A DNA stretch of 64,000 nucleotides from Bacillota bacterium (lineage in GTDB: Bacteria; Bacillota_I; Bacilli_A; RF39; UBA660): NCBI GenBank assembly GCA_015059245.1, contig SVAU01000005.1, positions 62,001 to 126,000 on the forward strand, in the 5' to 3' direction. The stretch's first letter is position 1. Each line of letters opens with the position of its first letter. Of this stretch, positions 8,864 to 17,554 are shown in pieces. Under the pieces are notes generated by a model. The model was not told the origin of the DNA. It saw only the letters and a list, made by a program, of their open reading frames with translations, and searched no databases. The position numbers and the translations under genes were made by a program.

Positions 8864-9919
8864 ATGGTAAAAGATTTATGTTTTGAAATAATACAAACTT
8901 GTCCTAATAATTGTTTATTTTGTTCTTCTTGTGCTGGTATGGATAAAACTTCTATAATAGAATTTGATGTTTTTAAAAGAACTATAGATCACTTTATGAA
9001 CTTAGGTGGTATTGAAGAAATATCATTTTCTGGAGGTGAACCATTTCTTCATCCAGATTTATTTAAAATGATTAAATATTGTAAAGATCTAGGAATAAGA
9101 GTTGTACTTTTTACTAGTGGTGTAAAAAGAAATAAACAACTTAGTGAAGAAGAAATGAATAGATTACGACAAGTAACTTATGATTATTATTCTAAAGTAA
9201 AGGATTTACCTAGTGAATTAATAAAGAAATATACAGATAATCAAATGAGTATTTATGAACATTATAATAATCAAGTCTTTAGTTCTATATCTAGAGAAGA
9301 AATGGAATACTTATTTAGTTTGGGTTTAGATAAAATAGTATTTGATTTCCAAGGTGCTGAAAGAGAAACATACGATTATCTAATGGGTAGTAATCATTTT
9401 ATGTTAGTAGAACAATCTATAATAAGAGCTACTACTGTAGGATTAGATACTGATATACACTTTGTTCCAATGAAGGTTAATTATAAAGAATTACCTAGTT
9501 TGATTGAAATACTTAATATTGCAGAAATTAAAAATTTAAGTTTACTAAATTTTGTTCCACAAGGGCGTGGAGAAACAAATAAAGAATTACTTATGATGAG
9601 TGAAGATGAAGTAAAAGAGTTCGCTTCAATATATGAAAGTTGTAAGGAAAGTTTTAATGGAACTATAAGAGTTGGTATACCACTTATTAATGATGATAAA
9701 CATAAATGTACTGCTGGTTTAGATAAGTTAGTTATAAAATATGATGGTACTCTATTACCATGTCCTGCTTTTAAAGAATTTGATACTAGTATATTAAATA
9801 AAATGGGAATAAAGACACCTAATATACATACTGATATTGAAAGTATTCAAGTGCATAATGGTACTAGAGCTTATCCACTATGTAAAAAGTTGTATGATTT
9901 TAATGGAACTATAAAATAG
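8864..9919 (+). CDS. Radical SAM protein with SPASM-like C-terminal cysteines
   Basis: The 351-residue protein has the radical SAM cluster motif CPNNCLFC (C13, C17, C20), followed by the glycine-rich SFSGGEPFLHP motif that binds S-adenosylmethionine. The C-terminus has CTAG, LLPCPAFK and YPLCKK, a pattern like SPASM/twitch domains that bind extra Fe-S clusters in peptide- or protein-modifying enzymes. The substrate is not evident: no precursor peptide gene is next to it. The start chosen is ATG 8864, because GGGTGAT just upstream is its ribosome site; an in-frame ATG at 8852 overlaps that site. Monocistronic, with its own terminator. Confidence 0.85.
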   Translation: MVKDLCFEIIQTCPNNCLFCSSCAGMDKTSIIEFDVFKRTIDHFMNLGGIEEISFSGGEPFLHPDLFKMIKYCKDLGIRVVLFTSGVKRNKQLSEEEMNRLRQVTYDYYSKVKDLPSELIKKYTDNQMSIYEHYNNQVFSSISREEMEYLFSLGLDKIVFDFQGAERETYDYLMGSNHFMLVEQSIIRATTVGLDTDIHFVPMKVNYKELPSLIEILNIAEIKNLSLLNFVPQGRGETNKELLMMSEDEVKEFASIYESCKESFNGTIRVGIPLINDDKHKCTAGLDKLVIKYDGTLLPCPAFKEFDTSILNKMGIKTPNIHTDIESIQVHNGTRAYPLCKKLYDFNGTIK

Positions 9920-9934
9920 TATTTACGTAAATGA

Positions 9935-9977
9935 TAAAAAAAAGATTTAGTAATTAACTTTACTAATCTTTTTTAAT
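9935..9977 (+). terminator. Terminator after the radical SAM gene
   Basis: Long A-rich/T-rich stem AAAAAGATTTAGTA/TACTAATCTTTTT with one bulge and a T-run. Confidence 0.75.
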
Positions 9978-9999
9978 ATATAATTAAAGTGGTGATAAT

Positions 10000-10779
10000 A
10001 TGGAACTATTAATTGCTCTTGCACTATTACCTTCTATAATACTAGGATGGATAATATGGCAAAATGATAAAGTAGAAAAAGAACCTGCTGGATTACTTGT
10101 AAAATTATTTATTTGTGGAATACTATCAATTATAGTTACAGTAATAATAAGTTTGGGTGTATATATGATTCCGATGTGTAACCCTGAAACTGCGAGTACT
10201 ATAATAGAACATTTTATGAGTGCAGTTATTGGCGTTGCTTTAGTTGAAGAATTTAGTAAATGGATATTTGTAAAATCTAATACTTGGAAGAATAAAGAGT
10301 TTACTCATTTATATGATGCGGTTGTTTATGCAGTATTTGTTTCTTTAGGATTTGCTACTGCAGAAAACTTAATGTATGTATTGATGGCTGAAGATGGGCT
10401 TTGGGTTGCTATATCAAGAGCGTTATTAGCTGTACCATTACATGTATTTTGTGGTGTATTTATGGGTTACTATTATGGACTTGCTAAACAAAGTGAAATT
10501 AATAACAATAAGAGGTTAGTTAAAAAGAATTTATTCTTATCAGTGATAATTCCAACATTGACTCATGGTTTTTATGACTTTTGCTTATTTACGCAAAATA
10601 TGTACTTCTTCGTATTATTCTTAATATTTGTTGTTTGTATTTATGTAATAGCATTTAATAAAATAAATAAGTTAGCTAAAATACAAGTTCCTTTGCGTCC
10701 AGTTAAACCTGCTTTTTGTTCAAAGTGTGGTACTCCAGCAGTCGGAAATTATTGTGCTCATTGTGGAAATAAATTATAA
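10000..10779 (+). CDS. prsW: PrsW-family intramembrane protease with C-terminal zinc ribbon
   Basis: A 259-residue protein with about seven membrane helices. PrsW proteases cleave membrane-bound anti-sigma factors; the active residues lie in the membrane. Present are the EExxK motif (E83, E84, K87), the FATAEN motif (E122, N123) and HVFCGVFMGYYYG (H148). A later HGFYDF may be a further conserved segment. The extra feature is a cytoplasmic CSKCGTP...CAHCGNKL zinc ribbon in the last 25 residues, which classical PrsW lacks and which may recruit a partner. No anti-sigma factor gene is adjacent. The start at 10000 follows GGTGATAAT. Confidence 0.88.
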   Translation: MELLIALALLPSIILGWIIWQNDKVEKEPAGLLVKLFICGILSIIVTVIISLGVYMIPMCNPETASTIIEHFMSAVIGVALVEEFSKWIFVKSNTWKNKEFTHLYDAVVYAVFVSLGFATAENLMYVLMAEDGLWVAISRALLAVPLHVFCGVFMGYYYGLAKQSEINNNKRLVKKNLFLSVIIPTLTHGFYDFCLFTQNMYFFVLFLIFVVCIYVIAFNKINKLAKIQVPLRPVKPAFCSKCGTPAVGNYCAHCGNKL

Positions 10780-10810
10780 AAGACTTATGATTGTTCATAA
10801 GTCTTTTTTT
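10778..10810. terminator. Bidirectional terminator
   Basis: AAAAGACTTATGA/TCATAAGTCTTTT stem (13 bp, 4-nt loop) between convergent genes. Confidence 0.88.
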
Positions 10811-11960
10811 TAGTTAGGTACTCTTTTTCCTTTGATTTAGCATAATCTTCACTACTCTTTTTATTTAATGTATAGTTATCACCAAATTGCATAAATAATT
10901 CATAAGCATGAGCATACTCATGGATGTTTACTAATAGTGTTAGTTCATCTATAATCTCTGGTACTAATATTTTTATGTCTGTTACTTTTCCTGATTCATC
11001 TTTTGAAAAAAACGTTCCCCATATTCCACTTTCTATTGGAGCACTTATTCTTTTTGTTCTAGTTCTCATATATTCCCAGAATTCATCATGACATATTTCT
11101 AAATCTAATAATTGTTGTTTTAAATTAAGTATTGAATAGAAAGATGTTATTATTCTTTTGTAATTATTTGGTAAATAAGTTAGGGCTTTTTCTTCTATTT
11201 CTTTTGGAATTCCATAAAAACTCTCAGCTATAGAACACGATATTGCTGCAATAGTGTCAGTGTCTCCACCAATAGATATTGATTTTCTTAAGCAATCTTC
11301 AAAGCTTGTTGATTCAAGAAAACAATAAATGGCTTGTGGAACACTTTCTGATGTTCGTGATGAAAATCTATAATTTTGTTGTAATTCTTCTAGGTTAAAG
11401 TTTAAATCTAGGTTAAAGCGTCTTTCTAGTTCTTTTTTTATTTCTTCTTTAGAATAATTATTTCTTGATAAGTATATTGCTGTATTTACTGCTTGTGCTC
11501 CAAGTATGGCTTCTTCATGGTTGTGTGAAGGTATAGTAGCTTCTTTAGTCTTAGATAGAATAACGTCTAAATCATCATAGAAGTATGCTATTGGTGAAAT
11601 ACGCATAGAAGCACCATTTCCATATGAATCCCCTACTTTTTCTTTTTTTAACCATGATACAAATCCTTTACCAAATCTACTTCTACCATATTTGTCTTTT
11701 CCTAGTTCTATTTCTTTTAATCCATACTCTCTTAATGATTCTTCAAAAGATTTCTTACCTAATAAAGAACTTGCTATAGCAGTAGTAAGAACTGTATCAT
11801 CAGTATAAGAGCAATCTGATATAAATAATGGAGTACTATTATTTAAAATAGTTATTCTTTCTTCATAACTTCTTTTTTTATCTGGATGAGTATTAATTGC
11901 TTTAATTTCTTCAACCTCATATATTGATCCAACTATGTCACCAATTATAGCTCCTAACAT
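10785..11960 (-). CDS. ADP-ribosylglycohydrolase fused to an HExxH domain
   Basis: Of the 391 residues, about 1-275 form a DraG-type ADP-ribosylglycohydrolase, which removes ADP-ribose from proteins, nucleic acids or small molecules. The metal ligands are visible as SYTDDT (51-56) and ISIGGDTDTIAAI (228-240), with the N-terminal GAIIGDIVGSIYE. Beyond the usual end there is an extra domain (about 290-391) with VNIHEYAHAYELF, an HExxH motif at 347-351 of the kind used by zinc peptidases. I infer a fusion of ADP-ribose removal with a possible minimal metallopeptidase. No third zinc ligand is obvious. The start at 11960 has an AGAGGTGA ribosome site. Confidence 0.85.
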   Translation of the reverse strand: MLGAIIGDIVGSIYEVEEIKAINTHPDKKRSYEERITILNNSTPLFISDCSYTDDTVLTTAIASSLLGKKSFEESLREYGLKEIELGKDKYGRSRFGKGFVSWLKKEKVGDSYGNGASMRISPIAYFYDDLDVILSKTKEATIPSHNHEEAILGAQAVNTAIYLSRNNYSKEEIKKELERRFNLDLNFNLEELQQNYRFSSRTSESVPQAIYCFLESTSFEDCLRKSISIGGDTDTIAAISCSIAESFYGIPKEIEEKALTYLPNNYKRIITSFYSILNLKQQLLDLEICHDEFWEYMRTRTKRISAPIESGIWGTFFSKDESGKVTDIKILVPEIIDELTLLVNIHEYAHAYELFMQFGDNYTLNKKSSEDYAKSKEKEYLTKKKTYEQS

Positions 11961-12082
11961 AGTATCACCTCTTGTAGTTATTATTATAACTTATTTTTAT
12001 CTTGAAATATATGTGAAAATCCCCCTTTTTGCTTGTAATTATAGTGATTTCCCTGTAAAATTATGTTAGGGAGGTATAGAAT

Positions 12083-12721
12083 ATGACAAAGAAAAAAGTA
12101 GAGGAAGAAAAAGTTGAAAAAGTAGAGATAATCGAAAAAGATAATGATTATGATTATGAAGAAGAAAATTTTACTGTAGAAGAAAGAATAATTAATATCG
12201 AAAAGAAAGTTAAAGCTTCTTTTTGGTTAAATATTATTACTACTGTATTAATTGTATTCTTATTAATTTTATTATTAGGTGGAGGAAATGCAAGTAGTAC
12301 TGGAACTGGTGAATCAACTGGTACAGATACTCAAGGTCAATCAGGTTATGATACAAGCTCATTTAATGCTATTTATCCTGAGGATATTGCTTCTTTATCT
12401 AAGAAGAAAACTATTGTAGTATGGATTGGTTACCAAGGCTGTGGTTACTGTCAAGCTTATGCTCCATTATTAGCACAAGTTACTAAAGAATATGGAATTA
12501 CTGCTAACTATATTGACATTAGTACTATTACTGAAGAACAAATGAATAGCGTAATGTCTCTTACTGGAAAAGGTGAATGGGCTAATTTTGCTGCTACATT
12601 TACAGGTACTCCATTTACTTTAATTATTAAAGATAATAAAGTAGTTGGTGGTATTGGTGGTTATACAGAAGCCGCTAATATTGCTAAAGCATTTGATGCT
12701 GCTGGAATCAAGAAAAAATAA
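12083..12721 (+). CDS. Membrane-anchored thioredoxin-like protein
   Basis: The 212-residue protein has a highly charged cytoplasmic N-terminus (1-45), one membrane helix (about 48-66), a Gly/Ser/Thr-rich linker (67-92) and a thioredoxin fold outside the cell (about 95-210). The redox motif is CGYC at 120-123, within VVWIGYQGCGYCQAYAP. The cis-proline segment is GTPFTLIIKDN. It probably makes, reduces or isomerises disulfides on the outer face. It resembles bacteriocin-transport accessory thioredoxins, but no bacteriocin genes are near. The start follows AGGGAGGTATAGAAT. Single gene with terminator. Confidence 0.85.
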   Translation: MTKKKVEEEKVEKVEIIEKDNDYDYEEENFTVEERIINIEKKVKASFWLNIITTVLIVFLLILLLGGGNASSTGTGESTGTDTQGQSGYDTSSFNAIYPEDIASLSKKKTIVVWIGYQGCGYCQAYAPLLAQVTKEYGITANYIDISTITEEQMNSVMSLTGKGEWANFAATFTGTPFTLIIKDNKVVGGIGGYTEAANIAKAFDAAGIKKK

Positions 12722-12745
12722 GACTTTTGAAAAGTCTTTTTCTTT
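12716..12745 (+). terminator. Terminator after the thioredoxin-like gene
   Basis: AGACTTT/AAAGTCT stem with A-tract and T-tract flanks. Confidence 0.75.
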
Positions 12746-12813
12746 TGCGTGTAAAGTACACTTCTACTCTACTTCTAACCATGTTATAATAAATATAATA
12801 AGAGGTGGAAATA

Positions 12814-13668
12814 ATGGTAGAGATGAATGGTAAGGATCTTAGAGACAAGAAACTTACTGAATTAAAAGAAAAAATAGGAACTTTAGAATGTCAATTAGGA
12901 CTAGCTGTTATACAAGTTGGTCAAGACGAAGCTAGTAAGGTTTATGTTAAACAAAAAGAAAAATTAGCATTAGAATTAGGTTATAAATTTATACATAAAG
13001 TATTTGATGAAAATATAGAACAAGAAAAACTAATTAGATATATTAAGAAGTTGAATAAAGATGATAGTATTGATGGTATTTTAGTACAAATGCCACTACC
13101 TAATCATTTAGATTCTTCATTAATACAAAATACTATAGATTCATATAAAGATGTTGATGGTTTAACATTTATTAATGCAGGTAGATTAGTACAAGGTATG
13201 CCTTCGTTAGTACCATGTACTCCTAAGGGTATTATAGATCTACTTGATGAATACAAAATAAAATTAGAAGGTAGTCAAGTAGTAGTAATTGGTAGAAGTG
13301 TTTTAGTTGGTAAACCAATGGCTAACCTACTTACTAATAGAAATGCTTCTGTTACAATATGTCATTCTAAGACTAAAGATATTAAGTTATATACTAAGAA
13401 TGCTGATATAATTATAGTAGCTGTTGGTAAGCAAGGATTCTTAAAAGAAGATATGGTTAAAGATGGTGCTGTAGTTATAGATGTTGGTATTAATAGAATA
13501 AATGGTAAGTTAAAGGGAGATGTTGATTATGATAATGTCTCTAAAGTAGCCGGATATATCACTCCTGTTCCAGGTGGTGTTGGTCCTATGACTGTTTATG
13601 AATTAATGCACAATGTATTAGTTGCACATAATTTAAGATTAAAATATTGTAAAAAGACAAGTAAGTAA
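12814..13668 (+). CDS. folD: Bifunctional methylenetetrahydrofolate dehydrogenase/cyclohydrolase FolD
   Basis: It interconverts 5,10-methylene-, methenyl- and 10-formyl-tetrahydrofolate in the cytoplasm. The family landmarks are present in order: YVKQKEKLALELG with the catalytic lysine, DGILVQMPLP, PCTPKGI, the nucleotide-binding VVVIGRSVLVGKPMANLL and PVPGGVGPMTVYELM. The 284-residue length is normal. An in-frame GTG at 12805 lies inside the AGAGGTGG ribosome site, so ATG 12814 is the start. A terminator overlaps the stop codon. No folate riboswitch is seen upstream. Confidence 0.96.
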   Translation: MVEMNGKDLRDKKLTELKEKIGTLECQLGLAVIQVGQDEASKVYVKQKEKLALELGYKFIHKVFDENIEQEKLIRYIKKLNKDDSIDGILVQMPLPNHLDSSLIQNTIDSYKDVDGLTFINAGRLVQGMPSLVPCTPKGIIDLLDEYKIKLEGSQVVVIGRSVLVGKPMANLLTNRNASVTICHSKTKDIKLYTKNADIIIVAVGKQGFLKEDMVKDGAVVIDVGINRINGKLKGDVDYDNVSKVAGYITPVPGGVGPMTVYELMHNVLVAHNLRLKYCKKTSK

Positions 13669-13684
13669 TTACTTGTTTTTTTCT
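13652..13684 (+). terminator. Terminator of folD
   Basis: ACAAGTAA/TTACTTGT stem with a 4-nt loop and seven Ts; overlaps the stop codon. Confidence 0.85.
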
Positions 13685-13745
13685 TCTCCTACTCTACTTT
13701 TATAAATTGTGGTATTATATAAAAGAAATTGTGAGGTGAAACATC

Positions 13746-15395
13746 ATGAATATTAAAAATTTAACTATGTCTTTTGGTGTGCAAGAAATATTTGATGATG
13801 TTAACTTGCAAATTAAAGATAATGAAAAAGTTGGTATCATTGGAATGAATGGTGCGGGTAAGAGTACTTTTTTTAAGCTAGTTATGGGCAAGTTAGAACC
13901 TGATAGTGGTCGTATTATACTTAAACCTGGTACTAGAATTGGTTTCTTACCACAAGTTATTAGTGATGAAATACCTAGTATGGAAATATCAGTATTTGAT
14001 TATTTACTTGATGGTAGACCTATTAAAAAATTAGAACAAGAACTAAGTGAAGCTTATACAGAAGCTAGTGTTGAAACTGATGAAAAAAAATTAAAATTCA
14101 TCATGAAAAGAATTGGCAAATTACAAGAAAAGTTAGAATACTATGAAGTTTATAATGCTGAAAATATACTACTAAAAATAGTTACTGGTATGAATATAGA
14201 TAGTGATTTACTAGATATGCAATTATGTAATTTATCTGGTGGACAAAAAAGTAAGATTGCATTTGCTAGATTACTCTACTCTAATCCTGAAATACTGTTA
14301 CTAGATGAACCTACTAATCATTTAGATGTAGATACTAAAGAATATATAATTAATTATTTAAGAAATTATAATGGAACAATACTTGTTATATCACATGATA
14401 TAGATTTCTTAGATCAAGTTACTACTCAAACATTATATGTAGATAAGGCGACTCATAAGATGGAACTATATCCTGGTAATTATGAGAAATATATGAAGAT
14501 ACGTAATGAGAGATTAAAGACATTAGAAAGAATACATGATAAACAAGAAAAAGAAGAAGAAAAATTAAAAAAGATTATTGCTAAGTATATCGGTGGCAAT
14601 GAAAAGAAAGCTAGAATAGCAAAAGATAGACAAAAGAAGTTAGCTAGATTAGAAGAAAATAAAGTTGTACTAGAACAAAAGCAAAAAGTTGCTCACTTTA
14701 AAATAAAAATTAATCAGCCTTCTGGAGTTGTTCCTATAAAGTGTGAGAATGTTAAGTTTGGATATAAGGAAGATCATATACTGATAGATAATTTAACATT
14801 TGATTTAGGTCGTGGAGAAAAATTCCTAATCGTTGGAGAGAATGGCGTTGGGAAGTCTACTCTACTTAAATTAATTGTAGGACAATTAAAACCTATGTTA
14901 GGTGAGATTGTATTAAATCAAAAGACTGAAATAGGATACTATGCTCAAGAACATGAGCTTCTTGATAATGAAAAGATAATACTTGAAAACTTCGAAGGCA
15001 CTGGATTAAGTACTAAAGAACTTAGAAGTTTCTTAGGTAATTTCTTGTTTCATGGTGATGATGTTTATAAAAAAGTATCAGTACTTTCACCTGGAGAAAG
15101 AAGCCGTGTTGCGTTAGCAAAACTTGCTTTAACTGGTGCTAACCTACTAATCTTAGATGAACCTACTAACCACTTGGATCCGCAAACACAAGAAATGATA
15201 GCTCAAACATTTAAAGACTATGAAGGTACTATGTTAGTAGTATCACATAATGTAGATTTTGTGGATAATCTTGGTGTAGAAAGAATGCTTATGTTACCTA
15301 GTGGTGAAATAAGATATTATGATAAAGATACTGTTTTATACTATCAAGAATTAAATAATCAAAGTAAATATAAAAAGAATCCTAAAAATAACTAG
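13746..15395 (+). CDS. ABC-F family ATPase (ribosome-associated)
   Basis: 549 residues with two ABC domains and no membrane segment, as in ABC-F proteins that act on the ribosome in translation or antibiotic protection. Domain 1: Walker A GMNGAGKST, signature LSGGQKS, Walker B LLLDEPTNHLD. A basic, helical interdomain linker lies at about 245-320. Domain 2: GENGVGKST, signature LSPGERSR, LLILDEPTNHLD. The start at 13746 follows GAGGTGAAACATC. Which ABC-F subgroup it belongs to (housekeeping YdiF/YkpA-type or resistance) cannot be settled by eye. No resistance gene or leader peptide lies next to it, which favours housekeeping. Confidence 0.92.
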   Translation: MNIKNLTMSFGVQEIFDDVNLQIKDNEKVGIIGMNGAGKSTFFKLVMGKLEPDSGRIILKPGTRIGFLPQVISDEIPSMEISVFDYLLDGRPIKKLEQELSEAYTEASVETDEKKLKFIMKRIGKLQEKLEYYEVYNAENILLKIVTGMNIDSDLLDMQLCNLSGGQKSKIAFARLLYSNPEILLLDEPTNHLDVDTKEYIINYLRNYNGTILVISHDIDFLDQVTTQTLYVDKATHKMELYPGNYEKYMKIRNERLKTLERIHDKQEKEEEKLKKIIAKYIGGNEKKARIAKDRQKKLARLEENKVVLEQKQKVAHFKIKINQPSGVVPIKCENVKFGYKEDHILIDNLTFDLGRGEKFLIVGENGVGKSTLLKLIVGQLKPMLGEIVLNQKTEIGYYAQEHELLDNEKIILENFEGTGLSTKELRSFLGNFLFHGDDVYKKVSVLSPGERSRVALAKLALTGANLLILDEPTNHLDPQTQEMIAQTFKDYEGTMLVVSHNVDFVDNLGVERMLMLPSGEIRYYDKDTVLYYQELNNQSKYKKNPKNN

Positions 15396-15408
15396 GATTC
15401 TTTTTTTA
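15372..15408. terminator. Bidirectional terminator
   Basis: AAAAAGAATCCTA/TAGGATTCTTTTT stem with an 8-nt loop; convergent stop codons lie inside it and the two genes overlap by 4 nt. Confidence 0.85.
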
Positions 15409-15811
15409 ATGATTTAACTATGTAATATACTCCTACTATTATAGGAAGCGCTGATACCAATAAAGCAGTTAATTCTATAGATAAAACGTTATATATAATT
15501 ATTCCACCTACTATTATATACAATGCTTTATATTTCTTTTTCCAGTATAATACTAATTCTAAAAATAATGCTATTACATTAAACTTAACAAAATTGAATG
15601 ATACTATTTTAATTGATTCTAAAGTTACACTTAACGCTTCTTTATCTTCTATTCTATTAATTAATATTCTAGATGTATCATTATAATAAAATAAAGCTGC
15701 TACTATAAGAGCAATTACTATTCCTAATGTAGGAAAAATACTTACTTTATTGTCTTCTACTTTAATAGTTGATACTTTAGTTTTTGATTCTTTCTTTGAT
15801 ACTTTAGCCAT
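15392..15811 (-). CDS. Multi-pass membrane protein, function unknown
   Basis: The 139-residue protein starts with a Lys/Ser/Thr-rich segment (MAKVSKKESKTKVS) and has about four hydrophobic helices (about 25-43, 70-88, 94-112, 112-132), ending in KSLKKES. There is no signal peptide and there are no catalytic motifs. An AGAGGTG ribosome site precedes the start at 15811. It is convergent with the ABC-F gene and has no neighbour in its own transcript. I do not recognise the family. Confidence 0.7.
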   Translation of the reverse strand: MAKVSKKESKTKVSTIKVEDNKVSIFPTLGIVIALIVAALFYYNDTSRILINRIEDKEALSVTLESIKIVSFNFVKFNVIALFLELVLYWKKKYKALYIIVGGIIIYNVLSIELTALLVSALPIIVGVYYIVKSLKKES

Positions 15812-15911
15812 ATAAACACCTCTTTACTATAATTAAATTATAACATAATTATATAAGAATAATAGTTAAATATGGTATAATATATGTATGAATTGGTAAA
15901 GGAGAATGAAT

Positions 15912-16232
15912 ATGAAAGTATACAACAAATTAGTTAGAGATAAGATTCCAGAAATAATCTTAAAGGATAATGAATTACCTACTACAAGAATTTTAGATGA
16001 TGAAGAATATATCAAAGAATTAAATAGAAAATTACAAGAAGAAGTTAATGAATATCTAGAAGCTGAAAACATTGAAGAAATGGTAGATATTTTAGAAGTT
16101 ATTAGAGCTATTTTAGAACATAAAGGTGTTACTTATGACGAAATAGAAGAAAAAAGAATTAAGAAAGCTAATAAACGTGGTGGTTTTAAAGAAAAGATTT
16201 TCTTAGAAAAAGTACTACAAAATGGGGACTAG
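15912..16232 (+). CDS. MazG-like nucleoside triphosphate pyrophosphohydrolase
   Basis: A 106-residue all-alpha protein beginning MKVYNKLVRDKIPEI, the standard opening of the short house-cleaning NTP pyrophosphatases. The metal-binding helix pair KLQEEVNEYLEAENIEEMVD follows the EExxE...ExxD pattern of the MazG fold. It should hydrolyse non-canonical NTPs to NMP and pyrophosphate. GGAG at 15901-15904 is too close to ATG 15906, so ATG 15912 is preferred. It is followed by its own terminator and then by an HD hydrolase. Confidence 0.85.
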   Translation: MKVYNKLVRDKIPEIILKDNELPTTRILDDEEYIKELNRKLQEEVNEYLEAENIEEMVDILEVIRAILEHKGVTYDEIEEKRIKKANKRGGFKEKIFLEKVLQNGD

Positions 16233-16253
16233 ACACTAAATAGTCCTTTTTTA
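16226..16253 (+). terminator. Terminator after the MazG-like gene
   Basis: GGACTA/TAGTCC stem with a 9-nt loop and a T-run. Confidence 0.65.
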
Positions 16254-16319
16254 TTTGGAAAATATGGGATTTTACTATATAATTAAGATAGTAAGGTAAA
16301 GGTAGAAATGGGTGATTAT

Positions 16320-16880
16320 ATGTATACTAAGGTAGAAGAAGCTATTCACTTCATGGTGAAAGCTAACAAAGGACAAAAAAGAAGAAATGAAAATATCGAT
16401 AAATCATTTCATCCTATGGTTATTTATTCAATGCTGAGAGAATTTACTACAACCGAAGACGTACTTATTGCTGCCCTACTTCATGATGCTATTAATGATA
16501 CAGAATATGGCTATGAAGAATTAGAAGAAAAATTTGGTAGTTTAGTGGCTGATATGGTATCAGAATTATCTGAAGATATGGGAATTGCTAAATGGTTTGA
16601 TCGTAAGAAAGATTATATAAAAAGAATGAAAGCTAATTACGATGTTAATGTAATAAATATAATGTTAGCTGATAAATTACATAATCTAATATCTAATTAT
16701 GATAATTACTTAAAACTTGGAGATAAGTTATGGAAAAATACTGGTGGTACTAAAGACGAAAATAGATATATGTATAGAGAGATATATAATATAGCAAAGA
16801 AAAAGAATGCTAATGAAGGATTATTAAAAAGATATAAAGAAATTGTTACTCTATACTTTGGAGAACTAGAAGATGAATAA
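16320..16880 (+). CDS. HD-domain hydrolase resembling the SpoT/Mesh1 hydrolase domain
   Basis: A 186-residue single-domain protein. The HD ligands are visible as SFHPMVIYSML, LIAALLHDAINDTEYGYEEL and LADKLHNLISNY, the arrangement found in (p)ppGpp hydrolases of the RelA/SpoT family. There is no synthetase or TGS domain, so it may be a small alarmone hydrolase or a general nucleotide phosphohydrolase. GGGTGAT upstream of ATG 16320 is the ribosome site; an in-frame ATG at 16308 overlaps it. The stop overlaps the next start by 8 nt, so the PAP2 gene is probably translationally coupled. Confidence 0.82.
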   Translation: MYTKVEEAIHFMVKANKGQKRRNENIDKSFHPMVIYSMLREFTTTEDVLIAALLHDAINDTEYGYEELEEKFGSLVADMVSELSEDMGIAKWFDRKKDYIKRMKANYDVNVINIMLADKLHNLISNYDNYLKLGDKLWKNTGGTKDENRYMYREIYNIAKKKNANEGLLKRYKEIVTLYFGELEDE

Positions 16881-17502
16881 AAAATACTTTAAAAGATTTA
16901 GTAAAACATCATTATTTATACTTATTAGTAGTTTAATTGTATTTACTATTGTTGCGGTATTAGTTGCTACTAATAATATTTCTTGGTTAGATAATGGAAT
17001 ATATTCAGTTTTATCTAAGATAATATGTGACCCGGTTACTTCAATATTTAAAGTTATAACATTATTTTGTGAAACTGAAGTAATACTAATTATACTAGCT
17101 TTATTATTAATATTCTTAAAGAAGAAAAAGATAGCTACTTATATAGTTATTAATAGTGGATTATGTGTATTATTAAATCAAGTAGTAAAACGTATATTTG
17201 TAAGACCAAGACCTAGTGGTGTTGCTCTTATTACTCAAGGAGGATACAGTTTCCCTTCTGGTCATTCAATGATGGCTTTAGCATTTTATGGATATATAAT
17301 ATATTTAATTAATAAGTCTAATATGGCAAGAAAGAAAAAAATACTATTTACTTGTTTACTTACTACTATAATTATTTTAGTTGGAATAAGTAGAATATAC
17401 TTAGGTGTACATTATGCAAGTGATGTAATTGGGGCCTTCTCTTTGGGACTTGTTTATCTAGTATTATTTATAAATTATGTTTACAAAAAAAAGGAAAGTT
17501 AA
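16873..17502 (+). CDS. PAP2-family membrane phosphatase
   Basis: The 209-residue membrane protein has about six helices and the three PAP2 phosphatase motifs: KRIFVRPRP, FPSGHSMMA with the catalytic-site histidine, and SRIYLGVHYASDVIGA. Such enzymes dephosphorylate phosphatidic acid, phosphatidylglycerophosphate or undecaprenyl pyrophosphate at the outer membrane face; which lipid cannot be told. It begins within the last codons of the HD hydrolase gene (ATGAATAA overlap). Terminator follows. Confidence 0.9.
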   Translation: MNKKYFKRFSKTSLFILISSLIVFTIVAVLVATNNISWLDNGIYSVLSKIICDPVTSIFKVITLFCETEVILIILALLLIFLKKKKIATYIVINSGLCVLLNQVVKRIFVRPRPSGVALITQGGYSFPSGHSMMALAFYGYIIYLINKSNMARKKKILFTCLLTTIIILVGISRIYLGVHYASDVIGAFSLGLVYLVLFINYVYKKKES

Positions 17503-17516
17503 TCTTTCCTTTTTTA
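17486..17516 (+). terminator. Terminator after the PAP2 gene
   Basis: AAAAAGGAAAG/CTTTCCTTTTT stem with a 5-nt loop and T-run. Confidence 0.85.
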
Positions 17517-17554
17517 AATGATTTGATAAAATTATATTATAAGGTAGTGGTGAT

